Source of the DNA: Aedes albopictus
Taxonomy: Eukaryota; Arthropoda; Insecta; Diptera; Culicidae
Length of the DNA stretch: 64,000 nt
NCBI RefSeq assembly: GCF_035046485.1
Contig: NC_085137.1
Coordinates: 498,438,536-498,502,535, forward strand
Direction: 5' to 3'
A program made the translations under genes and the position numbers. The notes beneath the pieces are model-generated. The model was not told the DNA's origin. It was given only the letters and a program-made list of their open reading frames with translations, and made no database searches. Within the stretch, counting starts at the first letter, position 1, and each line of letters begins with the position of its first letter. Shown piece by piece: positions 12,425 through 23,214 of this stretch.

Positions 12425-13465
12425 CCGTCTTGAATCTCCTCCTGGAATTCTAAGAGGAATCATAAAAGAAATTCCAGGAGGAAACCCGAAGGAATTTCAG
12501 GAGAAATCCACGACAGAATATCAGGAGAAATCCTCGAATTTATTTAAGGAGGTATCCATGAAGGAAGTCCAGGAGGAATCCCTGAAGAAATTCCAGGGGA
12601 ATTTGCAGAAAGAATTCCAGGAGGAATCTCCGAAGGAATTCCAGAAGTAATCCCCAAAAGAATTCCAGGTGGAATCCCCGAAGGAAGTCCAGGTGGAATA
12701 CCCGAAGGAATCCTAGGAGAATTGCCTGAAGGAACTTAAGGAGGAATCCTCAAAGGAATGCCAAAAGGAATCCCCGAAAGAATTCACGGAGGAATCTCCG
12801 AAGGAATTCAAGGAGGAATCTTCGAGTCAATTCCAGGAGAAATCCCGAAGTAGAAAGCCTGAAGGAATTTCAAGAGGAATCCCCATAGGAAGTCCAGGAG
12901 AAAATCTGTGGAGGAATTCCAGAAGGACTGCTGGAGGAATTCCATGAGGAATCCCTGGAGGAAATCCAGGAGGAATCTCCTCCTGGAATTCTAAGAGGAA
13001 TCATAAAAGAAATTCCAGGAGGAATCCCCGAAGAAATTCCAGGGGAATTTGCAGAATGAATTCCAGGAAAAATCTCCGAAGGAACTCCAGAAGTAATCCT
13101 CGAAAGAATTCCAGGAGGAATACCCGAAGCAATTCTAGGAGGAATCGTCGAATCAATTCCAGGAGAAAGCCCGAAGTAATTGCAGAAGAAATCCCTGCAG
13201 GAATCCCAGGGAGAACCCCTGAAGGAATTCTAGGAGGAATCTTCGAAGGATTTCCAAGCGGAACACTCAAAGAATTTTCAAGAGAAAACCCTGAAGGAAT
13301 TTCAAGAGGAATCCCCATAGGAGGAAGTCCAGGAGAAAATCTCTGGAGGAATTCCAGAAGGTCTCCTGGAGGAAATCCAGGAGGAATGTTCGAAGGAATT
13401 CTAAGAGAAATCATCAAAAAAATCCAGGAGGAAACCCGAAGGAAATTCAGGAGAAATCCAGAGCA
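12425..13465. repeat. Minisatellite block with higher-order duplication
   Basis: Words GGAATTCCAGGAGGAATC and CCCGAAGGAATT repeat throughout. A longer identical stretch beginning CTCCTCCTGGAATTCTAAGA occurs at 12,436 and again about 545 bp later, near 12,977. The GAAACCCGAAGGAA(T/A)TTCAGG segment recurs near 12,482 and 13,430. So blocks of several hundred bases were duplicated after the short units had diverged. The two overlapping ORFs on opposite strands (13,001-13,417 and 13,056-13,469) are repeat artefacts. Confidence 0.7.
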
Positions 13466-13690
13466 GTAGCGTAATCTGGTTCAGCATTTTACCAGTTAAT
13501 AAGGGAATGGTTTAAATTTTGAAGCTGCAGTCAATGATTTCGGTTGTATAAATGTATAGTCTACAATTAATTACATTAAAAATGACCATTTAAATTGAGC
13601 TTTGTTCCACCTCCCCAGTCGGGATGTCGTGCCGGAATGGCAGCACTGGTAATTTGTTGAAATGATACCATCAACACGGAGCGCGGCACG
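13466..13690. other. Unassigned flank with a hAT-like end motif
   Basis: Mixed-composition sequence between the minisatellite and the mariner-like element. CAGTAGCGTAATCTGG near 13,464 resembles a hAT left terminus, but no partner end or duplication was found. Removing the adjacent TA element joins this flank to the GC-rich segment after 14,650. Confidence 0.3.
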
Positions 13691-13692
13691 TA

Positions 13693-14648
13693 AGGACTGT
13701 ATCGGAAATTAACTATAAATGTTCACAATTGCCTGAAAAATAATCTGTTCGAATAAAACATAACTTTATTTTTGGAGATACTATATAAATCTCTTAAATG
13801 AAGAATGGCAGTTCTGATTTTCAAAAAATAATCATTTCACTTGAAATTTTATCTCAAAGATTACACATATGTTTTTGAAATTTTGGACACCTCCTAAAAA
13901 TCTAAATTAGCGAAAACTGTGGGCAAATATTCAATTTTTTCTCTTATTTTTGCGCAAATACATTCTTTTCCAGAACGCTCATGATATAGGAAAATTATTT
14001 TTATCAAGAAAAATTCCCTCCGCAGTTTAGGGCAATTCTTAAAAATGAAAAAATGCCATTTTTCGAGGAACTCTTTTTTTATGCGTCTTCAAAGAACGAT
14101 TACGCAAATAAAAAATACACTATGTTGAAAATTTGCATTTTTTTCGATTGGGTATGTATTTAAATCTATTGAAGAGGTAGTTTTACCAGGGAACGGAATT
14201 TTATAACCTCTGAACATATTTAAAACAGAGCGTCAAAGTTCGACAAAAAAGAAGGTGTTTTTTGGAAAGACCATTTTATAAGTGTTGGGGGTTTTTCTAT
14301 CCAAAATAAGAATTTTAAAAGTCGGTATTGAGCGATATGTTATGTGTACATAACTGCTAGCAATAATCATTATTTTCCAGATTTTTCCCCGTACAATTTT
14401 TTTTTGGCTACAAATGATAGAAACTTTAAAAAAATTTAAAAAAAATGCAGTTTGTACAGATTGTTATTTTGTGTGGTATATTCATAGAACCATATTTTCA
14501 ATAATATTAAACATTTTCCAAATTTCTTCAAGCTGTTCTAAACTGAACTATATTGTGAAGATTTCATAGAAGAACCGGAATAAAAAGACCAACCGTGCTT
14601 CGAGATAGAGCATTTTGAATGTTTATAGTTAATTTCCGATACAGTCCT
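13693..14648. mobile_element. Mariner/Tc1-like non-autonomous element
   Basis: Long inverted termini read AGGACTGTATCGGAAATTAA at the left and its reverse complement at the right. The match extends through CTATAAA with few mismatches. A TA lies immediately outside each end (13,691-13,692 and 14,649-14,650), as expected of IS630-Tc1-mariner insertions. The 956-bp interior is AT-rich with no transposase frame, so it is a deletion derivative or a decayed copy. Its terminus resembles that of the 20,710-21,664 element. Confidence 0.8.
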
Positions 14649-14650
14649 TA

Positions 14651-14957
14651 CCGGTAGGTACCTACCAGTGCTGTTCATCAGGCTGGACTTCGTTGAGCGC
14701 CGACACACCGGGAGGAACTTTTAGCGGTGTTTTGTTGACTTTAATGAGCTGACAGGTCGTGAATTGTGGTTGTTTGTTTTCACGAGCGAAACGGCGGCGG
14801 CGTTAACAATTTGCAGCTCGTCAGGATTGATGGGGGCTGACTGCATTTTGTTGAAGTGAGTTTTCGACAGCAGGTAGTAGCTTGCGCCGCGGCGATTTGT
14901 CTTCCGGGGGTTGTTGGTAGGTTGTGTTGCCGCACGGCGTTTTGTGTTGAGCTGAAT
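14651..14957. other. GC-rich unassigned segment
   Basis: GGTAGGTACCTACC near the left edge is a perfect 14-bp palindrome. The rest is GC-rich and could be part of a gene or an old retroelement. No frame has a recognisable domain; a 75-codon minus-strand frame extends into the neighbouring MITE. Confidence 0.3.
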
Positions 14958-15374
14958 GGTATAACCAGTGCTGAAAAATTCATTTCGTCATATCTAAATT
15001 CAATCACCTACAGCTCATTTTAGAAGCTGAACCTGAGAATATGATATATGGAAAACTTGCGCGGCTCGACCAGTTCTGCAAGAAAGTCACGGAAAAAATG
15101 ATATTTTTCGAATATTTAAGGTAAATGTCACGGACCACCTTCGGAAAATGCAAATGATATTCACGGTGAATATCATATGACATTTTTCAAAGGTAGTCCG
15201 TGACATTTACCTTAAATATTCAAAAAAATAGCCGTTTTTCCGTGACTTTCTTGCAGAACTGGTCGAGCCGCACAAGTTTTCCATATATCATATTCTCATG
15301 TTCAGCTCCTAAAATGAGCTGCAGGTGATTGAATTTAGGTATGACGAAATGAAATTTTCAGCACTGGGTATAAC
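14958..15374. mobile_element. hAT-type MITE, full-length foldback
   Basis: The 401-bp element (14,966-15,366) starts CAGTGCTGAAAA and ends TTTTCAGCACTG. It is flanked by an exact 8-bp duplication GGTATAAC at 14,958-14,965 and 15,367-15,374. It is one almost continuous inverted repeat: the arms run from both ends to a centre at GATATTCACGGTGAATATC (about 15,156-15,174), leaving practically no loop. The CAGNG-type ends and 8-bp duplication place it in the hAT superfamily. It has no coding capacity. Confidence 0.85.
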
Positions 15375-15672
15375 CAGCCAAGCGTAGGAGGCTTTCAGTG
15401 ATGAGATGTTAAAATTTTTGGGAATGTGATCAATGTCCCATTAATTTGATTGATTCTCTACATAAATATTTTATGGGTCTTGAAAACTACCATTGAAAGA
15501 TACAAAAAAAAAAAATCTTTGCAGGACAATTTTCAGATTAACAATATAGTAATGATGTGGATTCCTCTTTCTGTAAGCATACTTAGTAACTACCAGCCAT
15601 GTCCATTCATTGAACAATGTGTACGAAATTTTAGGGCTACAGTAATTGCAGCCTAATAAAGCGTAAAATAGC

Positions 15673-16224
15673 ATGGAACTGAACGATATGCGGAAATTTT
15701 ACGGATCTGTAAAAGCCGCACTGAGGAAAAGTAGTGATTCACCTAAAATTAAACCAATGACAATTTATGGGAATTTTCGGATGAAATACGATGCCTATTC
15801 AGAGGTTACATCATTCAATGACGAAAACCATTTCCCTCCATTGAATATCACTAAAACCGTAATAATGAGTAATCGATCCGGACCACAGAGAGGCGCACCC
15901 GTCGACGACGACGTCAATGGTGACGACGGCAGACGATACCTAATGATATCTTGCAAATTTAAAACACGGCGGGGTGGATGGACAGGAAACCCCACGGAGA
16001 AGAGCCAAAATAAATGTCAAGGACAGCTTGCCTTGCCGTATCGGCAGCAGCACGTCGACGGAAACATAGGATTATCTGCACGTGCTGAAGTTTACCTCCC
16101 TTGTATCAGGATATATATTTTTTTTATCTCGGTTAAACTTGGTGAAAGGTGGTTTCGTCGGTTCCTATTTTCCCCCAACCGTGCGGATTACATCTTCCGC
16201 AACAGCAAACATGGTGTAAAATAG
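15673..16224 (+). CDS. Unrecognised ORF, 183 codons
   Basis: An ATG-initiated frame begins in an acceptable context (AGCATGG) and lies in a segment free of minisatellite words, which makes it more credible than most frames in this window. The predicted product is basic, with an acidic patch DDDVNGDDG around residues 78-86, a glycine/arginine-rich stretch after it and a hydrophobic segment (YIFFIS) near residues 147-152. I recognise no domain. No TATA box, splice signal or polyadenylation signal is clearly tied to it, and a chance frame of this length is possible in 64 kb. It could equally be part of a UTR. Confidence 0.2.
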   Translation: MELNDMRKFYGSVKAALRKSSDSPKIKPMTIYGNFRMKYDAYSEVTSFNDENHFPPLNITKTVIMSNRSGPQRGAPVDDDVNGDDGRRYLMISCKFKTRRGGWTGNPTEKSQNKCQGQLALPYRQQHVDGNIGLSARAEVYLPCIRIYIFFISVKLGERWFRRFLFSPNRADYIFRNSKHGVK

Positions 16225-16552
16225 ATTGGGTTTATTAAATTTAGGTTCAGTTGTTTTACGTGCTGCTGATGGTAATTCAATTTTAGAGGATTTTTGGTTG
16301 AGGGCGCTCGAAACTCAACTCTGATTAGATTTGATGATCATTGGCCATATCTATAATTTTCAATATTCTCTAATGCATTCTGCCAAACCAACAGCTACTA
16401 ATCGAGAGCGAATTATGCTCCAAACCAAAATTAGAACACATTTCAATTGTGTCAGCCTTGTTCCATCACCGCAGAGCAGCTCGGGCTAAGGCCCATTAGG
16501 CTAATCTCATACAACAACGCTTTCTCCCACTTCCGTGCCATGGCGTGGTAAA

Positions 16553-17202
16553 CCCGACTAGATGGGAAAAACAAAGTAATTACAGGTTCTGATATGTTGT
16601 TACAATAATTTTTGTATCAACGATTGTTATAAAACATGTACCGTTAGTAGTTAAAATAACAAAAATTCTAACAAAACTCGTTCCAGTTAAAACAAAAATA
16701 TAACAAGTTGAGATATAACCATAACAAGCTTATATCAAATTTTGTTAGACTTAACATGCGAAATCATAACAAAATTATAACAAGTTCTGTTATATATTTC
16801 AGAACAAATTTGTTATAAATTGTGTTATAAATCTCTTGGCTCGAGTGACCAAAATAACAAAAAATATCAATCTTTTTCGCGACAACACAAAACATCTCAT
16901 AAATTCTGAAGTAATTTTGTTACAAAAAATATTACAAAAATTGCAATAAACGTGTTACGAAATTATGTTAGTGGCAATTTTGTAATAATGCATAATATAA
17001 CAAATGTTGTTATACATCTGATTGAATGAATGAAACAAGTTTTGTTATAATTTTGTTGCCGAAATTATAACAAATGTTAGTATAATTTTGTTATGGATAT
17101 TCATATGGAAAAATCCTTATTACAAAATTATATCAGCTCTTGTTATTTCTAACAACAGCTGTCATGATTTTGTTATGATCTTGTTATGTGCTCCTGGTCG
17201 GG
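16553..17202. mobile_element. TAACAAAAT-rich element with CCCGA ends, copy 1
   Basis: The element begins CCCGACTAGATGGGAAAAAC and ends GTGCTCCTGGTCGGG, so the termini are a short inverted repeat (CCCGACYAG). The interior is made of many variants of TTGTTATAATTTTGTTA and TATAACAAAATT in both directions. Copy 2 (18,461-19,083) is colinear with it over the whole length with different flanks, which defines the boundaries. Target duplication is not clear (A-rich on both sides). Superfamily unknown. Confidence 0.7.
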
Positions 17203-18460
17203 AAGCCAACGACGAAATAGCACCCAGATTACCTGGGCGTTGAAATTCAATTCCAAAACCTGTATTTGAATGAATGCAGCCTAAATGGGATGAATGAGAA
17301 GAATGAAAGCATTTCGGGATATTAAATGGTATTTACTTGCTGCTGCATTGTTTCGGCAGCTAATAAAACATCGTAGGGTAGATTTTGGCGCAAGCTTTCG
17401 AGGCACTTGGAATGGTTCTGAGTATGAAATTTAAAAAAGGGAGTATATTTGAAAAGTTTGCAATTATCAAGACTTTTAACATTACGCTTAATTGCTGGGT
17501 TAGCAGCTAGCCAGGAAACTGCATACTTCAAAAATGCGATTCCATTTATGTGCATACGTGCGTTACCTTCTGCTTTCATTCTACACACAGCCCTAGCTTA
17601 AGTGTTGATTAGTGCCCTGCACAAATTGGCACTTATGCTGAATACGCTCTCATCAGAACAAGAGAACAAAGCGGTGGATGGGTCCTTGAATAATGAGCCG
17701 AGCTCTTCACATATAATTTTTGAAAATTAACTTACCTACTGTTGAAGTGTAACCAGTGCACTTATGTACTTTGCATCTTGTATAGCCATGGTTCCGAGGG
17801 CCGCACACTGTTTCCGAAGGCCCAATTTCGTAATCGAAATTATCTTGGGCATGAACAATTGAGTTCAAAGGTCAAGTGTCTTCTTGAAGTTGTTCGGTAT
17901 GCTGGATCCCTTCTTTTGAAAGTATCACTTGTGTGATTAATACACTAAGAAGTGAGATAGACTTTTTTTAATTCATAAGTACAGATATCATGTTTACGTC
18001 TTTAGCAATGTTGTTGAAAATATCACTGTAAGAAAACTTGCCGAACAAACTTGTGTTCTATCTGCTCTAATTTATTGAGATATGGGCTACTATTATCAGT
18101 TTAATCGTTGTAACTTTTTCCAGAAATTTTTAACAAATTTCAAATGTTCTACGAAGTAATTTAATATTATAAAATACGTGTTTCTTCCCAAGATGGCAAC
18201 ATTGTAGCTTCGATATTCTTTGAGATATTTAAGAATGTATGATAAATTAAAGCCTTTTTCACATCTTCAAGTTTATAATAGTTGTTAATTTTGTGGAAAC
18301 TCATGCTGGACACTAGTTTTTTTAATAAAGAAAACCTAAATGTAAAATATGTTATTTCATAAATGAAATTTTTCAAAAAACTTATTAATCTAGAAAAGAT
18401 ACAATGAAAAAAATTATATTTAGGGGTCATTTAGAAAAAAAAATCGTGCAGATAAAACAA
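17203..18460. other. Unassigned interval between the two element copies
   Basis: Unique-looking sequence. An 88-codon minus-strand frame (17,322-17,588) and a 64-codon plus-strand frame (17,742-17,936) show no recognisable family. The part after 17,940 is AT-rich with no inverted termini that I can pair. Confidence 0.3.
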
Positions 18461-19083
18461 CCCGACTAGATGGGAAAAACAAAATTATTACAGGTAGTGA
18501 TATTTTGTTATAATGATTTTTGTAACAACGGATATTATAAAACATGTACCGTTAGTAATTAATATAACAAAAATTCTAACAAAAATATAACATGTTGAAA
18601 TATAATCATAACGAGATTATATCAAATTTTGTTACACTAAACATGCGAAATCATAATAAAATTATAACAAGTTCTGTTATATATTTCAGAACAAATTTGT
18701 TACAAGTTTTGTTATAAATCTCCTGGCTCGGGTGACCAAAATAACAAAAATTATCAATCTTCTTCGTGGCAATAAAAACTTATAAATTCTAAAATAATTT
18801 TGTTACAAAAGATATAAGAAAGATTGTAACGAACGTATTATGAAATTATGTTTGTGGCAATTTTTTATAATGCATAATATAACAAATTTTGTTATGCATC
18901 TGTTTGCATGATTGAAGCAAGTTTTGTTATAATTTTGTTACTTAAATTGTAATTAATGTTAATATAATTTAATTATGGATATTTATATGGAAATATCCTT
19001 ATTAAAGAATTATATCAGCTATTGTTATTTCTAACAACAGATGTCATGATTTTGTTATGATCTTGTAATGTGCTTCTGGTCGG
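18461..19083. mobile_element. TAACAAAAT-rich element with CCCGA ends, copy 2
   Basis: Starts CCCGACTAGATGGGAAAAAC and ends GTGCTTCTGGTCGG. It is colinear with copy 1, in the same orientation, with scattered substitutions and small deletions, for example loss of the segment equivalent to ACTCGTTCCAGTTAAAAC. Together with copy 1 it shows recent activity or local duplication of the family. Confidence 0.7.
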
Positions 19084-19215
19084 AAATAGTTTGTTCGGCT
19101 AGTCTACTTATAATGGTACTTCCTAAAAGTTTCGCGAAGGCATCAGTACACTATATTCACCTATTGTATAAGTAGAATTTTCATATCACTTCTAGGTTAA
19201 TTGACCACAAAAGTA

Positions 19216-19385
19216 AGGGGTCATGCACAAATTACATCACGCTTTTAGGGGGGAGGGGGGGGGGGTATTACAGAACGTGACGACCCATACAATAAATAAT
19301 GAGGTCCCATACAAAAAGTGTGACATAGGGGGGAGGGGGGTTGAAAAAGGTAGATTTTTGCATGACATAATTTGTGTATCACCCC
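19216..19385. mobile_element. Small TA-flanked MITE with G-rich arms
   Basis: AAGGGGTCATGCACAAATTA at the left pairs with TAATTTGTGTATCACCCC at the right, with TA on both sides (19,214-19,215 and 19,386-19,387). The interior carries two runs of G separated by a CCATACA(A/T) core. 23,035-23,207 is a reversed relative. Confidence 0.6.
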
Positions 19386-19439
19386 TAATACTTTTAAAAG
19401 ATGGGTCCTTGTTTATCTTGTTCATAACTTTTTCGAACA

Positions 19440-19604
19440 ATCTAAGCTTGTGAAATAAATGGGTTCAATTCCCAGCTGGGCCACGACGATTGACACCGAC
19501 TTTACTCTGAGCACATGCTCTAACTAATCCCGAAACACGAATGACCGTGGATCCACGGCGATGCAAATGAACTCCGAATGGACGGATAAGAACAACAGCC
19601 ACAA
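19440..19604 (+). repeat. Possible tRNA-derived SINE relic
   Basis: GGGTTCAATTCCC at about 19,459-19,471 matches a polymerase III B box inside a T-arm-like palindrome. About 100 bp of less AT-rich sequence follows. No A box or SINE tail is identifiable, so the call is tentative. Confidence 0.3.
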
Positions 19605-20143
19605 CAAAATATTGGTTTTGGGAATTTTTCCGAAAATTTTTCCGATTTTCCTCAACAGTGGAAAATTTTGGGGAAAACAATTCTAATTTGTATTTATTTT
19701 GAATTGATGAGAAAATTTGCGGTGAAAAACCACATCGAGAAAATTTACAGAATATAGCTCATAAAATTTTCCTTCAAAAATATTTTTTTGGGAATTCTTC
19801 CGGACTTCGAAAATAGTTTTCCGACTTTTCTTACGGACTTTTCTGAACAGTGGAAAATTTTGTGGAAACATTTATTTTTTGAATTGCTGAGAAATTTGCT
19901 TATGATTTCACAAAAAAAAAATTGTGTCTATGTTGCATCGTTCTTGAGTTATGATTTTTCGAAGTAGGTGGTGGCTGTAGAAAATGTTTGTTTTCCACTG
20001 GAGTTTTCTGGATAATTAGGCGACCCTGATTTTTTTTAATTTAGTTTTTGTTCATATATGTATATAAACCCTACCTATGAAAAAAAATTACAATAAATTC
20101 TGAGAACCTCGTTCCAATTTGTACGACAATAAAAAAAATCCCC
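19605..20143 (-). mobile_element. Right part of a GGGGATTTTTT foldback element
   Basis: In reverse complement this reads like 11,641 onward: it begins GGGGATTTTTTTTATTGTCG, then TTCTCAGAATTTATTGTAA, CAGGGTCGCCTAATTATCC and the CATAACTCAAGAACGATGCA module. Only one arm is present. The inner end stops at about 19,605, where it abuts the possible SINE relic. Confidence 0.6.
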
Positions 20144-20456
20144 TCTTTTTAACGTGAACTTTGTAAAAATAGGATAAAAGTTTCAAATTTCAAAATTAAT
20201 GAGAAAGAAATGCAAAAATAATCTTTAATATGAAAACGAAACATCTCTATCTTTTGTAGATAAGACATAAAAAAACGTTCAAATACCTCACACTTGTAGC
20301 TCTGCTGCGGTGTTTAGGTTGGGAGGATGTATGCAGGCAGATTTTTTTTTTAAATTTATACATGTCAAATTTTTTTCCAAGAATCGTATAAGTAATATCT
20401 CCATAAAAATCGTTCAAAAATTCCATCAAGTAGTGTTTTGGATACCGTCGTTGGGG

Positions 20457-20642
20457 GTGAGAATGGGTCAAAAATGTATACTTGCACATTCATTGCTCAA
20501 TAACTTTTGCTTCTTTGCATGGAAAAGTCTTTTGATCACTGGAATGTGATCTTGGTAATGCATGTACAAATGATGAAACAATATTTGGAGTTCGTCAACT
20601 TTCCTTAAAACTACAAGTGCATGATAATTGACCCATTCACAC
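20457..20642. mobile_element. Candidate small MITE
   Basis: GTGAGAATGGGTCAA (20,457-20,471) and TTGACCCATTCACAC (20,628-20,642) form a 15-bp inverted pair with one mismatch. A further GTGAGAATAGGTCAA follows at 20,655. There is no clear target duplication and no other copy in the window. Confidence 0.4.
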
Positions 20643-20709
20643 CTGTTCGAGGGAGTGAGAATAGGTCAAGGAAACCGAATTTGTTCCGCATTGGCAACAA
20701 AGCAAGTTA

Positions 20710-21664
20710 TAGACTGTTTCAGAAATTATAAATACACTTTGTTTATTAAATAAAATGAACTGTTCTGATGATTTCCACCAACTTTTTTCGGAATTCAGCA
20801 TATTGTGATCCACTTTTTTATATTTCCTTTCAATTGTCATGATATTTTGAAGAACAGTCGAGTTGTCTAACAATTAACTTCATTCTACCAATTTGCATTT
20901 GCACAATAGTGTTTTTTAATGATTCCATCATTAATAATCACTAAATACCAAACTTTATCTTACTTCTAATCATATTCGCTTTCTCACCAAGTTATCGAAG
21001 AAATGCTTTCACTAAAACCTGGGAAAAATTGATAAAGGCATTTGCACATTATTTTTTCTGACATCAAGTTTCTTATTTTTTAAGGTTTTCTTCGACACAT
21101 AAGAACTCACACACTGTTTCTTAGCTTTTCTCTTAGCCTAAACTAATTCATTTTTGCAGCTCATTCGATCCTTCAGATGGCACAGCTTGTCATACCCAAA
21201 AAGCGAATGCATAAAACAGTAAGTAAGACAAGTAAGAACGTTTGCTTAACGTTCGTTGCTACCTGTATTGTTGAAAAATTTGAATCAAACATTTTTTCAT
21301 TGAGAAGGCCCATAATGATGGTTCTTCAAATATTACATTTAAAACTACTTTAACCAATCGAGAATCATCTTTTCTTATCGAAGCAGGAACTTTCATTGTG
21401 TTTGGAAATTGAATAAATTATTTGTGAGATTATTTCCTTCTCTATTATGCTACATTTTTTGACCACTTTATGCCACTTCAAATTTTAATCATCTAGTTTA
21501 CAGAGCCCTATTTTTAAACTTTTACAAGAAACATCAACAAAGTTGGTATTATTTGCTTCGTAAGAATGTTTATTGGAAGTGCTAGAAGAAACTTTTTTGG
21601 ATATTGTGCTCAAATTTAAATGGCTGGCAATTGTTAGTGAAAATATAATTTCTGAAACAGTCTA
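20710..21664. mobile_element. Mariner/Tc1-like element, second family member
   Basis: TAGACTGTTTCAGAAATTAT at the left and its exact reverse complement at the right (ending 21,664) form termini of more than 20 bp without a mismatch. TA adjoins both ends (20,708-20,709 and 21,665-21,666). Length (955 bp) and terminus (GACTGTnTCnGAAATTA) are strikingly close to the 13,693-14,648 element, while the interiors look unrelated. No transposase frame survives. Confidence 0.75.
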
Positions 21665-21959
21665 TAATAAAGTTCTGGTCAAGGTTGATACTACCTACCA
21701 ATAATATATTATATGATGGATATGAGTTTGAGATTCTAAAAAGCATTAATCCACCTAAAAGTGTGATATTTCATCAAGCCTTAATAGTGTCATTTTGAAA
21801 AGGCCTTATTTTCAAGCTTTTTTCGATTATTTATAAAATAAAAATTACCTAATTGCTCTAGAAACCTAATTTGTCGACTGGAATTGCTGGCAACTACGAG
21901 GATGACACCATGGATGATTCAACATTCGCAATATTTGATGGGATAATATGCCTCAAGTT

Positions 21960-22670
21960 ATACCTCGGATTCCTTTTCCAAAACATCCTGTTGGGAATTA
22001 TCTAAAGATTCTTTCGGAATTAGTTCAAGAATCTTCTAAGAAATTCATACGAGGATTTTATCAAATATTTCTCCAACTATACATTCAAAATTGTTTTATC
22101 TTTGCAACAATTCTGTAAGTTCTACCAAGAATTCAAATAGGGATTTTACTACGGATTACATCAGGAATTCTATCAAAAGTTACTTGAGGAAATTCCGTCA
22201 CAGATTCATTTGGCAAATTTTTCAAAGATTTTTCTAAAAAATACTGTAGCACGATCCATCATTTCTGAAATAATTCCTGCAAGAATTCTCCATATTTCCA
22301 CCATAAAATTTTTAATTCCTCCCGAGATTTTTGTAGGTATTCTTTATAGGAATTCTACAGAAGTTCCTCAAAGAATTTTAAGGGGATTTTGCAAACATTC
22401 CCATTGCGAAGCATTTTTAAGCATTTCCTTCAGGAATTTATCCCAGAATCTCTACAGGATTTTTGAAATGTATCTCTAAAATTTCTTCAGAAATTCTTCC
22501 AAGCATTTATACAGGAATTGTTCCAATGAATCCTTTCGGTTTTCCTCTAAATATTTTTTGATTAGTTTTACCAAGGATGCTTGTATGAATTTCTCCAAGG
22601 ATTCTTCAAAGAGTTCATAAAAAAAAACCTTTAGAAATTTCTCCAAGAATCCCCATGACGAAGAGAGCAA
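21960..22670. repeat. Decayed GGAATTCC-type minisatellite block
   Basis: Words such as GGAATTCTA, GAAATTCC and TTTCTCCAAG recur loosely. Frames on both strands (22,210-22,479 and 22,476-22,670) are by-products. A further weak patch lies at about 22,850-23,000. Confidence 0.55.
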
Positions 22671-23034
22671 ACCTGTCGGTAATATTCATAGTTACCCTAT
22701 TGATGAATCTGGGATTTTAGAGCAGTCGTACATTGATCTGGTAGCCGCGATTTTCTTATATTTCACAGAAAATATAATGTTTATGTAATACTCCTCAAAA
22801 CGTTCATTTTGAGAACTTTCTTAAACTCGAACAGACGATTTTTTTCAGAATTTTTTTCTAGGATTCCTCCCGAAAACCCTTCTCAGATTCCACAATGACT
22901 TTCTTCTGGAATCTCTGTTGATTCCTCTAAATGTTATTTTTGGTATCTCTCCTGGAGTTCTTTGTGATTCTCAGTATATCTCCTGGAGTTCTTTCTGAAC
23001 TTCTGGATAAAATCTAGAGAATCTACTGAGAAAG

Positions 23035-23207
23035 CATCCATTTATTCGGCACGCTTAATTGGACAATGTTTGTCACCTCCCCCCCACCTTTTTTCGTACG
23101 GAGTTTTCCTAATCTTAATACACTGATTGTCACACTCTTGAGAACCCCCCCCACTAACCCACTTACCCTTTTAAGCGTGACGTACTTTATGGATGACCCC
23201 TGAAGGG
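23035..23207. mobile_element. Relative of the small G-rich MITE, reversed
   Basis: The right end, read on the minus strand, is AGGGGTCATCCATAAAGTAC followed by GTCACGC, close to the left end of the 19,216 element (AAGGGGTCATGCACAAATTA then CATCACGC). Two runs of C mirror the G runs of that copy. The left end is decayed (CGGCACGCTTAATTGGACAA). Confidence 0.5.
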
Positions 23208-23214
23208 AATTCAG

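Noticed and set aside
13001..13469. Overlapping 137- and 138-codon ORFs on opposite strands
   Set aside because: Both derive from the GGAATTCC-type repeat. The Arg/Asn/Ser-rich and Leu/Ile/Pro-rich products mirror each other.
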